Shown piece after piece: positions 32,701 through 42,032 of a DNA stretch of 64,000 bases. The notes beneath the pieces were generated by a model, which did no database searches, was not told the origin of the DNA, and saw nothing but the letters and a program-made list of their open reading frames with translations. The stretch is from Eopsaltria australis. Lineage: Eukaryota > Chordata > Aves > Passeriformes > Petroicidae. The position numbers and the translations under genes were made by a program. Location: the NCBI GenBank assembly GCA_034509425.1, contig JAVTVJ010001214.1, positions 186,001-250,000 on the forward strand, given 5' to 3'. Each line of letters starts with the position of its first letter. The first letter of the stretch is position 1.

Positions 32701-34032
32701 GTGACTGCAAACATTGATAAGAAGGAACAGGAGAAAAGGGATTACAGTCGAAATTTTATTCATGAAATACTCAATGAAGTACAAAAAGGTGTGAACTCTG
32801 TCACCAGCAGTGCAACCTGTACTTTTAACAAAGATTACATCATAGATTTATCTCTGTATCTGTGCAGAATGGCAGCAGAAAGGTTCAAAGCCATGCATGA
32901 AGCATTCCGAAAGGCAAATGACCCAGTTGTGTACCTGAACAGCAAGAGAGAGGATTTCTTCCAGTGTTTCCAGATTTCCTGCCAAGGAGCCACTTCCATC
33001 ACAAGTTTTGTTGTTTTCCTTTGTGACAAGATTGCCCCAGCTCTTCACCGGGCAGTCTATGAGAGGACGGCAAAAGCCATCGCTGAGGACATGCAGGGCA
33101 AATTCCCAGATTTCCAGGGCAGCAGAGCCAATTTGGAAGTTTTTATCTTGAGATACCTGGCAGAACAAGAAAATTTTGAGCATTTCAAGCAGTACCTTAA
33201 GTTCCCAAAACAGTTTTGTCAGAGTTACATTGAGACACAAGTTAAGAGTTACTGTTTAGATGGGTGCAGGAGGCTGGAGAAGTTTTTAGATTCCTCTCTT
33301 AATCTTCTCTATCAAAACATCGTGTCAGCTGTTTCTCTGTCAACTCAAATTGTCAAAGACAGAAAAGACAGAGAAGACAAAGTTTCTCTTTGGCTGGATG
33401 AATTTTGCAGGGAGCTGAGAGAGGTGATCAACTTGCCCAGAAGTGACCTGAAGGGCATTGAGCACCAGGAGGTCACAGACATTGAGTTCCTGAGCAGTGC
33501 CATGGTAGAAGCTCTGGATGACCTCAGGGTCAGGCTTATGAAAGAATTTGCTGGTGCTGACATGAGCTCGTTTTCAGTGCAGCCTCAGACCATCCTGGCA
33601 GAGCAGTTTTTGGGGTGCTGGGAGCAGTGTCCCTTTTGTGGGGCTGTCTGCACAAACACCATGCAGGATCATGATGGAGACCATCAGCTGGTCTTCCATC
33701 GCCCACGTGCTTTGGTGGGAGCCAAGTGGGATGGGACAGACCACCTGGTCATTGATATTTGTTCCAGCCTTGTAGCAAGTGAAATCTTACTAAGGGTTGG
33801 TGACAGTGAATGGTTCCCCTACAAGAGATACCGGGATGCAGGACATCCTTATTCCACATGGAATATTCTTCCAGATTCATCCATGCAGGGCTACTGGAAA
33901 TGGTTTGTGTCTCATTTCAGGACACAGCTGGAAGCTTGGTACAATGGGAAATTTCAGGGCAAAGGAGAAATCCCTGAGGCATGGCAGAGAGTTACCAAGC
34001 AGGAAGCACTGTCTGAACTGGACAAGAGTTAA
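26749..34032 (+). CDS. GVIN1: Interferon-induced very large GTPase (GVIN/VLIG family), copy 2, single giant exon
   Basis: An intact 2427-residue frame ending in TAA. The start is the ATG two bases after the CCACAG acceptor, matching copy 1. The domain order is the same: MACPF-like N-terminal region, degenerate GTPase-like module at G1063 (GSSASSSKS), P-loop GIQSTGKST at 1492-1500, DTEG at 1545-1548, C-terminal coiled coils, and a CPFCGAVC Cys cluster near the end. Against copy 1 the G-domain core is almost invariant, whereas patches near 29560-29640, 32600-32700 and 33690-33830 carry clustered substitutions and small indels. The promoter block at 21.2-22.0 kb is the likely upstream exon. It is probably functional and IFN inducible, inferred from family and promoter motifs. 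Confidence 0.93.
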   Translation: MGSQQDTQKGDAKAQLLAEAFEKEGLDAGYWLPKVSQILGIKSTEALKHLDYKDYLKLECEAQHPWEKKALRKLLKIKDAETASKDLQKQHLEKTKQRQEVAKKALNDLTEMHNSRSHSQDALRQKAETLWQAMEIPKEFWPPPKTPLADMLESIHKQLEQQELSVGRRENIPDMEVLRRASGGLALQGIYRTSRTEDVLAKREQLLQVPEGFQLVGPEQGSLLERREFSSSAAESTFTKSMEQLGFSISVSAKASFWRVLLDVGIDPSSSSQSQDTQQSHSEQSYFCTTMYQYIPLASCYFQSHQLRLSDAALRELQDIENLLGFTQEDKAPLLNRCERFFRRFGSHINQGPIHFGGIFWWKASTEGFRAEQREEMKRQTCEALNSFVRKSFGAFVASAAGALDVSKSSSKASVQGGAGESSHTAIQLYVVNTGGPSDTASLPQWKMGLVSDNTTWCVINRGSQVIPVWDIIPRSHSKDFKSVSQVSGALRAAYTELTNQSAGTTFGEELGNAVQEARDFMVSVKTWEVTADDRKLQSLMELKDDLNAKTRNPSVWINVCLSDKALQDFLVNTVRSCQESPPENTTSIKVMLRSLLYPHIYSVKDFPEASFIMQWIFQTEHPLPKSPKVSDLEELIKTLQQKKEHIYAVTYAPGSSASAVLEAKKEATLTSSLAIYSLLQSLQERAEKDMELLVLLIAISTGYQVEGSTFLHLLGHPEIQYMAKEMEAAHKEYMDLKEQDADRAEASLLLMGLTVTPESRELSPEQKRERLIFMEDHRKGLWSTRIKNLLQKHSASEDWKRLEGDLHSLINGCLDDKLDEQRMQNILRDLEETFPTPEPLSQSQSKSDSRESKGNEAIANQEFFQLLKRLGLESHYPRKMGMKDFHTICKTSLQDSQPSQDTELPCYFLQKLLTVDYRVRYLICLDESNPGLAHMPETKQQEDEQSDSFESFFDDVKDEAPEAASRDSHVHPMDLQMAIFHCADDFLRQSLATKLAFCQLALPLLVPNPCTSHIEFPLYALSQIQRSWKEVEKSGKQAGTKSYNNKLISQAQTSIVSFIRIGSSASSSKSQLLNALLSKRKHDTFFHRHCRGSTRERLLMEGVVEIAWYCPRGSPDDTFECCVAFCNLHGDARDHGAQLQFLQEISAVNVALVSDSEHMDNRGKQLLQGLLQSQRPLVCLLTEKENAAAGRASKNIKIGIKNRNEAELIVQLSKTIGNLLEGSKPHFSLDACLDKARQHGFIVDADQPTCVTAKAKAKELVELLKEEKLSEIKSQLLPLQGKLWKQWCKKDKELTRLQEKGNKSIEHHRSQIENEKAELRKKQLEQAFPLNPLMKSFLGFLQSQPADTKKYFLHWMKVFMDELSCSRLEKLRRDYHELWTERKKSKEKTSEDTELMNQLDALSDEINDSSIGLEHLLREVGQIYEALESMKSKESFVKLPETAADLMVSGYPVELMDGDASYVPLHWVGAIFDRLIERLGDKRVFVLSVLGIQSTGKSTLLNAMFGLQFNVSAGRCTRGAFMQLIPVGEELQQDLGFDFVLVVDTEGLRAIEMANKQSLNHDNELATFVIGIGNMTVINIFGENPSEMQDVLQIAVQAFLRMKKVNLSPSCLFVHQNVGETTAKEQNMEGQRRLQKKLDEMTVVAAQQEFCDISSFSDVIGFDVKTHIHYFAHLWEGDPPMAPPNPTYSQNVQQLKSKILQAAQTQSQRGILSLSSLKVRIGDLWNALVNENFVFSFKNSLEIAAYRKLESAFSQWTWRLRSQILDVQMRLDNKIRNGDLQNVTREHLEGQLQETSDAIEREVGKFFREDKDHETLVQWKSSTEQKLKELKESLFHETKKKCENLIELQKEQRKLDAKKLEYEAELLRRSRELAGTLEGRSLSEKELRDNFIFVWNKWIAEVSRATRPPERVDINAEIEDVLLEHFKEPGFHSQITSFSKDRGFSFDMEKHVMKKKHFGVITKRISDADMINLQGITDNIIASVTANIDKKEQEKRDYSRNFIHEILNEVQKGVNSVTSSATCTFNKDYIIDLSLYLCRMAAERFKAMHEAFRKANDPVVYLNSKREDFFQCFQISCQGATSITSFVVFLCDKIAPALHRAVYERTAKAIAEDMQGKFPDFQGSRANLEVFILRYLAEQENFEHFKQYLKFPKQFCQSYIETQVKSYCLDGCRRLEKFLDSSLNLLYQNIVSAVSLSTQIVKDRKDREDKVSLWLDEFCRELREVINLPRSDLKGIEHQEVTDIEFLSSAMVEALDDLRVRLMKEFAGADMSSFSVQPQTILAEQFLGCWEQCPFCGAVCTNTMQDHDGDHQLVFHRPRALVGAKWDGTDHLVIDICSSLVASEILLRVGDSEWFPYKRYRDAGHPYSTWNILPDSSMQGYWKWFVSHFRTQLEAWYNGKFQGKGEIPEAWQRVTKQEALSELDKS

Positions 34033-34567
34033 GCTGTATCCATGGGAAGGAAGAATCACAACAGCTTTGTAGTTTAGGAGAACTTTGTACCAGATCTCCA
34101 CAAAATGCAGTTACAGCAATGACTTTCAAGCCACATGCAGACCATGGTATCCAATTGCTCCCAAATTTACTGGAATACGGCGCGTTACTGCAGCCATCCC
34201 TCCGGAACTCCCTCGCTTCATGAAAAAGCCACAATTCTCTTGCCTTCTTGCCATAAACGTTTCCCTCTGCTTTGTCCTAGAGCCAAACCAGATCTCCTCT
34301 CTGGGGTCATCGGCCTTGTGGCCAAGCCTGAGGCCAAGGGCCAGGGGAAGGGCAAAGGCAGCACTGAAAGCACCCCTTGGATCAGCTGCATTGAGACAAG
34401 AAGGGACAGTGCCCCAAAGGCAGTTTTCCTGCAGCAAGGAGGTGTCCTGCCCTGAGAAAGGGCTGTGGGGCCTGAGGCCAGGTCGACACTGGCTGCAAGC
34501 TGGGCTGCTTGGCTTTTGGGCATCATCCTTCCCTCCCTCATTGCAGCCTCCTGGATCAACTGAGGCC
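34033..34567 (+). other. 3' UTR of GVIN copy 2, truncated relative to copy 1
   Basis: Aligns with 10062-10595 but homology stops at 34567, where a CR1 3' fragment begins. The poly(A) signal used by copy 1 is absent, so this copy must end elsewhere. I did not find a convincing replacement signal before about 35.88 kb. Confidence 0.5.
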
Positions 34568-34690
34568 GTTGGGTCCAATCATCCCCCAGCACTGCCAAGG
34601 CCACCACGGCCCTATGTCCCCAAGTGCTACATCCACACAGCTTTTAAACTCCTCCAGGGATGGGGATCCCGCCCGGGTAACTGGGCCCAT
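34568..34690 (-). mobile_element. CR1 3' fragment
   Basis: The reverse complement reads as CR1 3' end sequence, with words such as CATAGGGCCGTGGTGGCC, GATGTAGCACTTGGGGACAT and CCAAGTGC-type blocks. It marks the end of the GVIN duplication homology. Confidence 0.65.
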
Positions 34691-35229
34691 GCCTGAAAAG
34701 CTCCAGCAGGTTGAGGCAGCTTGAGGTTATGTCCAGGTATTCCAACAGAGCAGCTCTGAGTTGGTGTCAGGGCTCAGATTTCTCCTTAAGCCACATCTCC
34801 TGGCTCCCATAGGATCTCCCAGAGAACATTCCCTACCACATCTGCTTCTCCACCCCTGAAGTCCACAGCGCTTCCCTCACTTGTTGGAGGAAATGGCAGC
34901 TGGGCTGGAGGGGCTGCAGGGGCCAGGACAGACTCCACAGCTTCTCCCTGCCTTCTCCTGACTGAGTGGGAGCTCCCCTGGCTCCCTGGAGCCCACCTGG
35001 GATGCTCTGGGGCAGGTGGGGCCTTGGGAATGTGGGGTGAGCCAGAGGAGCAGGACAAGTGCGGCCAGGGAACAGGTTTTGCAAGGAAAAGCTCTCAGGC
35101 AGAACCCACCTGTGAGGCAGCAGCTGGGGTGTCCCAGAGCCCCTCTGCAGCCCCTCCTCCCTTTATTACACACTGCCAAAAATACCCCAAAATTCACTTC
35201 TGGAATTATCCAGGAATAATGAAGTGACC
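34691..35229. other. gene-free stretch
   Basis: No domain, repeat family or RNA gene is recognised. Open frames on both strands overlap and show no conserved features. Confidence 0.4.
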
Positions 35230-35525
35230 CAGAGAATCCTGGACTGGTTTGGGTGGGGAGGGGCCTTAAAGCCCATCCAGTCCCACCCCTGTCCTGTGGG
35301 CAGGAACACCTCCCACTATCCCAGATTGCTTCAAGCCTCCTCCAGCCTGGCCTCGGACTCTTCCAGGGATCCATAGGCAGCCACAGCTTCTCTGGGAATT
35401 CCATCCCAGCCTCTCATAACCCTTCCAGGGAACAATTCCTTCCCAATATCCCATCTATCCCTGCCCTCTGGCAGTGGGAAGCCATTCCCCCTTGTCCTGT
35501 CCCTCCAGGCCCTTGTCTAAAGTCC
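35230..35525 (-). mobile_element. CR1 3' end
   Basis: The stretch from AATCCTGGACTGGTTTGGG through CTTAAAGCCCATCCAGTCCC to AGCCACAGCTTCTCTGGGAA is the reverse complement of a CR1 3' end, truncated near 35525. Confidence 0.8.
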
Positions 35526-35554
35526 TTTTCCTGTTTTTTTTTATCGGGATTTGC

Positions 35555-35800
35555 ATCCAACTATCACAATTTTCAATATTATTATCATCTAACAGTTGTA
35601 TTTCAGTACTCTTATGACACTAATTAATTACAGTATTTGTCAAGTAATTATAGTAGCAGTCAATTATAGGTAATTATAATAATAGCAGCAGTCAATATCA
35701 ATAAGAATAACCTTTTTTATTAATTATCACAGCAGTCAATAGGAATTAAAATTAATACCAGCAGTCATCAATAGCAACAATCAAATTTATACTATACTAT
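35555..35800. repeat. AT-rich stretch with recurring AGCAGTCAAT
   Basis: The decamer AGCAGTCAAT or a near match recurs at about 35653, 35687, 35730 and 35760, embedded in TAATTATA-like sequence. Spacing is roughly 30-43 bases. It lies immediately upstream of the duplicated GVIN promoter block. Confidence 0.55.
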
Positions 35801-35804
35801 GGAT

Positions 35805-36620
35805 CCCTACAATTTTATCACTACTGAAACAAACTTACAAATTATGTAATACTAAACAAACTTATGAAAGACTACTTTATAAATAAATTTATCTTTAAGC
35901 GATGCTGTGCTGCACCTGCTCTTTTTTCTGATGGAGCACCAACCCCAGGAAGGATAACAGCACAGCAGTTAAAGGTGAGAGGTCTGCGCAACAGCTGGGA
36001 GTTGAGTGTGGGAAAACTCAAACCACGGCTGGTGTGTAAATTTGGCTCTAATTCAAATTATCTGACTCCAAAATAGTGGTTCCACCTTTCCGACTCTATT
36101 TCAAGTAAAAAGCCTGATTTCCTGGAATTGTTCTGACTCAGGGAGAAGTCGCTCCCTGTTAGAAGTCAGGGATGTATAAAGAGGGGCTTGCACTGGGCTT
36201 GTCCCAGCCCAGGAGCGGCGGGGCACGGAGGGACACGGTAGGACCCTGGGGATGAGCTGTGGGGCTGGGTGCCGGGAGCAGCAGGGAGCGGGGTCCTGTT
36301 GGTCTCCTGCCTCCTGTTCGCTGTGCTTTGCCATGGCTGGGAGATGGCAGGGCAGGAGAAGAGCGGTGTGAGGGCAGCGGGCGGGTGGTGTGTGCTCCGA
36401 GCGTGGGCTGCAGGAAGGCGCCTTTGGTGGCAGCCGCTTTGGGGGAGCTCGGGGGAGCCGTGTGCGCTGCGGGGGCTGAGCTGGGAGGGGGGGCCGGGCT
36501 CAGAGGGGTGGGAGCGGAGCGGCGGGGGAAGGAGGAGGGATGCGGGGGGATGGAGGGGCAGAGTGAAGGGTGCAGAGGGGCAAAGCCTGGCCCGAGAGCT
36601 GCCAGCGGGGCTGGCCGGGA
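35805..36620 (+). promoter_or_regulatory. GVIN promoter block, orphan copy (third unit)
   Basis: Matches 21165-21975. The TATA box TATAAA is at 36175-36180, an exact GAS motif TTCCTGGAA is at 36119-36127, and the donor-like ACG|GTAGGA has its GT at 36238-36239. The ISRE-like site is degraded (GGTTCCACCTTTCC near 36079). No GVIN coding exon follows within the window; only a 240-bp piece of the 5' intron at 38390-38632 remains. The GAS core differs from the other copy yet still fits TTCNNNGAA. Confidence 0.6.
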
Positions 36621-36845
36621 GAGGGAGAGGCGCTACGACTCACGGACAGACGGAGCTACTGGCCATGGAAAGGGAGGGGTTCGGGAGGAGCCTCCACGGT
36701 GCCGTCAGGTGGGAGGGAGAGCAGCGCCGCCCCCCTGGGCGGTGGCACCGGGAGTGGCCTCGTGGGTGACAGCCGTGCCCCCAGAGAGCCCGGAGCCCCA
36801 GCTGTGCCCAGGCCCAGGGGATTCAAGGAACATTCAGAGCGCAAC

Positions 36846-37320
36846 TGTCATAAACGACCCAGCGCCGATATGGAAATGAGTTATTAAAATATATTGAGAA
36901 CTCAACAAAAATTAACAGAGCAAAAGGGGCAAGGCTGGCAGTTTGGCTGGGTGCCAGAGGCTTGCCTACAACATGGTGGTCCCGTCTTTTATACCCCTGC
37001 GGTTGCATCAGCCTCATGCATATTAATCATGGCCACGCCCCCGCCAAGCTCCTGGGAGCCCGCGCTTTTCTGGCTCTGAGGCGATCTGCGTTCTCATTGG
37101 TTGGAGTCTTCATTCCTTTTATGGCGGTGTCTTCGAAGTCTGGCTGGTAACAGGCGGGCCCTGCAAACCCCACAGAGTTGACAAACAAATTACCAGCCCT
37201 CACAAAACCAATCCTTACAACGAAACCCCCCAACCATCTTAAACACTTTAGCATAAATTTCTTTGATATTCCCAAAGGATAATATCATACCCGATTATAA
37301 CTTGTAATTTACTGTATGAT
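36846..37320 (-). mobile_element. LTR with TATA and CCAAT boxes, minus orientation
   Basis: In plus coordinates it opens TGTCATAAACGACCC, so the minus-strand end is ...TTTATGACA. On the minus strand a TATA box (GGTATAAAAGACGGG) lies at about 36985-36998 and a CCAATGAGAAC box at about 37090-37100. The right end is approximate, and no target-site duplication was found. It sits in what would be the first intron of the third GVIN unit. Confidence 0.6.
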
Positions 37321-37861
37321 TCACAAGTTAATTCAACGTATGGTGAAAATCGGCCTTAAAAATACATTCATCGCACCAGCCAAACTCGAGGGACTGGAGA
37401 GGGGGTTTTTCTCAGACAGATTCCTCAGCTCTGAGCATGATTCCATGGAAAACACTCGCTTCCCCTGGTCCCTTCCCTGCCCCTGGGCATGGCCTTGGGA
37501 GCAGTAGGACACAGGACAGTGTGGCAAGGTGACAGCCTCAGGTGACCAAGAGCAGTCCAGAGACACAGTGAGGAGTTCCACTCCAGGGAGCACTGGGAAA
37601 AGCTCCTGTGCTTATGTGTGTAAGCACAAGGGGTGCACATGAGTGTCTGTGTGTGCTTTCACATGTGCATGTGTGTGTGTGTGTGTGCCCTGCCCCACTG
37701 CTGGCTCTGGGGTGGGTCCTCAGAGTGCCCCAACACCTGGGAACTCCCCATTCCTGGTGTTCTCCTCTCATACCCCCCACCCCCCACCCCAAAGTCAGGG
37801 TGTTTCCCTCCTGACCTGTGGCTTCCTGCTCTAGGACAGGAGGAGGCCAGGGAGATGCTCT
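37321..37861. other. gene-free stretch with short (GT)n
   Basis: No gene recognised. A GT/CA microsatellite lies at about 37665-37686 and a CCCCCCACC run near 37773-37790. Confidence 0.4.
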
Positions 37862-38290
37862 GAGGACTGGAGCCCCTCTTCTCTGGAGCCAGGCTGGGAG
37901 AGCTGGGGGTGTTCAGCGTAGAGAAAAGAAAGCTCCAGGATGACCTTAGAACCCCTTCCAGTGCCTAAAGGGGCTCCAGGAGAGCTGGAGAGGGACTTGG
38001 GATGAGGGCGTGGGGGGCCTGGGCAAGGGGGAATGGCTTCCCACTGCCAGAGGGCAGGGATAGATGGGATGTTGGGAAGGAATCCTTCTCTGTAAGAGTG
38101 GTGAAGCCCTGGCACAGGTTGCCCAGAGAAGCTGTGCTTGCCCCATCCCTGACGGTGTCCAAGGCCAGGTTGAATGGGGCTTGGAGCACCGTGGGATAGT
38201 GGAAGGTATACCTGCCCATGGCAAGGGATGGAATGAGCTGAAGTTTAAAGTGTCTTCCACCCTAACCAGTCTGGGATTTGATGATCCAGG
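37862..38290 (+). mobile_element. CR1 3' end
   Basis: Plus-oriented CR1 3' sequence: GGAGCCAGGCTGGGAGAGCT, GCCTAAAGGGGCTCC, GGGAAGGAATCCTTCTC, GTTGCCCAGAGAAGCTGTG, then the terminal CTGGGATTTGATGATC. 5'-truncated, as is usual. Confidence 0.85.
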
Positions 38291-38389
38291 ATAAGAGGAG
38301 TAGATCAGGAGATTTCCAGCCATGAGCCCCAGTTCCTGTCCAACTCCTGCTGCCTTTCACCCCAAACTAGGCAGCAGCTCCTCGTGACT

Positions 38390-38632
38390 TTCTTGTCCTT
38401 CAGGGGGTTTTCTGTCAAAATTGACCAGCATTGATGAACTCTAGCACCTTCCACAGCCTTTTTCCAAAGGGCCACCCTAGCTCACTTCCCTGAAGTCTGC
38501 TCTCCTTGTGGCCAGGGTTGAAGATTTGCTGGCTCTTTTCCTTTTGTCACCAGAGGTTTTAAACTCAGTGACTCTGCAGTTGCTATGGCCAAGACGGCCA
38601 CTTGGGGCACTTACCTGACAAGCCCCTCTGTG
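38390..38632 (+). pseudogene. Remnant of third GVIN unit (5' intron fragment)
   Basis: Aligns with 25715-25935 and 1740-1900: CTGAAGTCTGCTCTCC, GGCCAGGGTTGAAG, TTGCTGGC, GTCACCAGAG and GCCAAGACGGCCAC all recur. The homology stops at CCTCTGTG (about 38630), exactly where a retroviral LTR begins. The coding exon that should follow about 0.85 kb downstream is missing. Confidence 0.75.
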
Positions 38633-38957
38633 ACACAGGAAGAGATGCGAGACACCAACAGAAATGTGGGAGAATCTAAAAATTTATTCAGAGTTGCTCA
38701 GTATATATGTATCTCTATACCTATTGCAAACTTTAGCTACAGGCTTGCAAGCTTAATCACAGTTCTACAATTTATCTGTCCTCTTGACATCTTCTATTAT
38801 TATTAGTCTTCTATTATTCTTTCCATAGTCATTACTGCTTTTCAGGTCAGTAAAGTGTGAAGAGTGTACTGTTTGATGTTGAAGTAGAAACAGTGACTTG
38901 TTAGTCCAGTTCTGAGGCATGGGTCAGCTGCTGGTGCTGCTGCTGGTGTTGGTACTG
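38629..38957 (-). mobile_element. 3' LTR of betaretrovirus-like provirus
   Basis: On the minus strand it follows the env stop and runs to a ...TGTGTCACA terminus. The poly(A) signal AATAAA is on the minus strand (TTTATT at 38683-38688), about 50 bases from the end. The U3 start is not resolved. No matching 5' LTR is visible near 45.3 kb. Confidence 0.6.
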
Positions 38958-39707
38958 TCACTTTCTGTTTAACTCCTTCCTGCTAACATGCCACCAAGCA
39001 GCATGTGTTACCCCAGCATTTCCCTCTTTTCTGTTCTTTGGGGTCATGGACAAAGCAAGTGCAACCAGATCTTGTTTTTGTGTTCCTTTAATGGCTCTGA
39101 TAATATTGAAAAGGACAAGACGGAAAACTGAAAAAGATATCACTGCCAAACATCCAAATCCAACAAAAACCCAAACTTGTACATTTATTCCTGAAAAGCA
39201 AGGTTTTGGATTTAGCCAAGAGAGATGATTTTTTACGTCTGTCAGCACTTTTTCTTCCTCCAGAGTTTGCAAATCTCTGAATCGATCTTTTAACTGAGTG
39301 TGAATTGGATGGCTATGTTGTCTTAGGGTTTTATCAAAGGCTCCTTGGAGGTGGTTTTTGACTGTTTCCCAATTTTCTTCGGTTTCATTGCATGGAAGAG
39401 CAGTGACACATAGAGAGTTATGTATGTGTTCCCAGTTGCAGTGTAAAGATATGCGGGTTTTTTGAGCCTCGACTCTTTCATCAGTCCCCAAAAGAGCACT
39501 TTCCAAGGCATCTAATCTGGTCATTATTTCATTGTCAATTTGCTCTTGTGTTTGTAACTCTTTCGTAATATTGGTTAGAGCTTGTCCCGCAGTGTGGGCA
39601 GTTTGAATGGATTTAGTAAAGCTGCAACAGCTGCAGAGACTGTGGTTAAAACTATTACAGCAGAAATGATGGCAAAGATCAACGAACCCAGAAATTTTCA
39701 AACTCAT
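38958..39707 (-). pseudogene. ERV env transmembrane subunit region
   Basis: A 249-residue open frame. It has a heptad-rich ectodomain (about 30-100, with QEQIDNEIMTRLDALE), a cysteine pair around HCNWE...SLCVTALPC, and a hydrophobic membrane span (VWVFVGFGCLAVISFSVF), followed by a basic cytoplasmic tail. It lacks a signal peptide and SU in the same frame, so it is an isolated remnant of env. Still open over 750 bases despite decay elsewhere. Confidence 0.75.
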
Positions 39708-39710
39708 TTC

Positions 39711-40817
39711 TTACTCTTTTGGATTTCCTCCTGGAGTAGTCGAGCCAATTGTGAATTGTCCTTCCCAAATCCGAGTCAGATTTACAGGTAACCAAATTTC
39801 CGGTCTTCTCTTGAATGGAAGAAGAGAAAAGGTATTCATATCTTCATTGGTTGCACATGATTTAAAACCAAAAGTATTAGCTGATAGAAAATACAAGCCA
39901 TTCCTAGAATCAATTGAAAAATCATTAGCTAGAGCAAAAACATACGGGTGTGAAGTACAAGTCATTAGTGATTGTTTCTTTAGCACTGTTAAACTTATTC
40001 AAGCTCACCTGGTATACCGTAATACCAAAGGCAAGTTACAGCATTTGCCACAAATGCTTATGAACACATGATTGATTACTGGGTGGTTAATACTGAATCA
40101 ATGGTCCGGCCATTCCACCATCATGCCGAACAATGCTGCAGTTTGCCTTTTGGAGTGGAAGGATGGTTTTATTTGCCCCCTTTTCTCTAAAGATACTATG
40201 TGGTACCCAGTCAGTTATTCTCCCGTACTGTAAGAATTGTTGATGTGGTTGTTGTCCTAAACATGATGTCCATTCCAAATGTTGTAAATTGAAAATGGAC
40301 GTAAAATGACATTTGGGAAAATGAGGTGGAGTGGTATCCACAGGATTGTTGGAGATAGACAGAATGGTTGGCAATGTAATAGCAGTCAAATTCTTTACAG
40401 TTCCTGAGGATTCATATATCAAGTGCAATTGCATAGGAAAAATGGCACAAGGTAAAGGTGAAAAGATATTTGTTTGATCCCACATTAAGCAGATAGGTGG
40501 TAAATCAGTATCATAAGAAGCATTGGTAACATATGTATTTACACTACCCTGATCTAGGGGAGGAAGCCAAGTTCCTCCTACCCATTCCATTCCATTGTTG
40601 CTGAGGGGAGGCTCTGTGACCCCACCAGGTCACAATCTTCAGCCACAGAGGCTGAAACGGCAGTGGCTGAAGATTGTGTGCCCGGTAGATTCTTCCTTCC
40701 GTCACTTGATGTCAATATAGCAGAAGAAAGACAACAAGACTCTTTGTCGTCCTTGGCTGGGTTTGATGTATCTTGCTGGGAGCCAATAAGGTCCTGTGGG
40801 CAAAGAAACACATCCAT
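39711..40817 (-). pseudogene. ERV env surface subunit and leader, broken
   Basis: Frames 40817-40578, 40590-40087 and 39986-39711 together look like env leader and SU. They show tryptophan- and proline-rich stretches, several N-x-S/T sites and the segment LEWTSCLGQQPHQQF. Frameshifts separate them and they do not form one protein. Confidence 0.65.
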
Positions 40818-40827
40818 AACTTTTCCC

Positions 40828-41115
40828 CTAAGCTAACAGTGAAACTGGACTTTTCCACTGACCATTGTGTACATCCTTGCATGTAACTTCTGGGTGGACT
40901 CCTTCTCCATCAGTTGTCTGACCTAGGCATCTTTGGTGTGCCGTGAGGTCATCCCTAGTGGAAAGATTAAAAAAATTTAAACCATTGGTTGCTTTATCAA
41001 GCTGCTCTTGAGGGACCATACCTATTGTATTCCCCCTTTTTTGTTTTTGTAGCATGTTTTCGAATGTGTAATGTGCCTTCTCCACTATGACTTGGCCTGT
41101 TGGAGAATGTAACAT
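40828..41115 (-). pseudogene. ERV integrase C-terminal fragment
   Basis: The translation contains SPTGQVIVEKAHYTFENMLQ, typical of the end of a retroviral integrase core, and then a C-terminal DNA-binding-like part. Further decayed integrase sequence continues to about 41.6 kb without a long frame. Confidence 0.75.
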
Positions 41116-41593
41116 ATTTGATCCCCCAGGTGAGGAAAAAATCTTATGTTAATCAAGATGCATATGCAGGTCCATTATCTGTGTTTATCTGTTGAGGGAT
41201 GCCCATGTAGCAAAGGCATGCAGCCAGTGTCAGGTGGCATCTCCTGATTTCTCACCTTTGTGAGCTGTTGCTACTATGAAACCTGAAAAAGTATCAATGG
41301 AAGCATACACATATTTAAAAATCCCAAAAACTTGATATATGGGTAACATCTCTTTGCTAAATATCATTAGGTTTTAACCCTTGTGGGTTTGTACCTATCA
41401 TTTGTGGTAAGGAAAAAGTTTGCTGGCATCATGAACAAGCATTCGCTGTATCTCGAGCTTGTGGCAGAGTCAAGCTAAATTGTTTTTCCAGTGCTTGGGC
41501 ATTTTGACGATAAAAATGATGAGAAAGTTTTGCCTGCCCTAACTTCTGTGGTATAGTGACTGTCATAGCAAGAGCAGCTGCTCTCACCTTCCA

Positions 41594-42032
41594 CTATAGG
41601 TCTGAGCAGAGTGGTGTGTGATCTAAAGTGCAGGATGTAATATTCTTGAGACCTGTGAAGTAAAAAGTTATACTAATGGTTAATAACACAAAAAGATCTT
41701 CCTTCATAAGAGACTTCTTCAGGAATGAATGCTCTATTCTCTCAATGATTCCTGTAATATGAACAGTCAGAAGCAATGTTAATAAGTTCCTGTGAAAAAA
41801 GACAAAAGGCTTCTACCACAGCTGCCACTTCGAGTAGCTGGGTAGATTCAAGTTGGAAAGTTATTGAGTATTCCCATTGTCCTCTGTAATTTTTCCACGG
41901 GGTCAGAGTTTTGTGTGTTTTACCCGATCCATCAGTGAAAACAGTTTTTGCATCAGGGATAGGTGTCTTTGTAAATGTCACAGTTGGACGGGAAATTCTT
42001 TGAAGGACTGCTGTTGGTGGTGAGAGGAGCAA
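41594..42032 (-). pseudogene. ERV RNase H fragment
   Basis: Contains FTDGSGK, the first catalytic aspartate block of retroviral RNase H, and downstream ESTQLLEVAAVVEAF with the conserved glutamate. It then breaks into a second frame (41776-41594). Confidence 0.75.
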
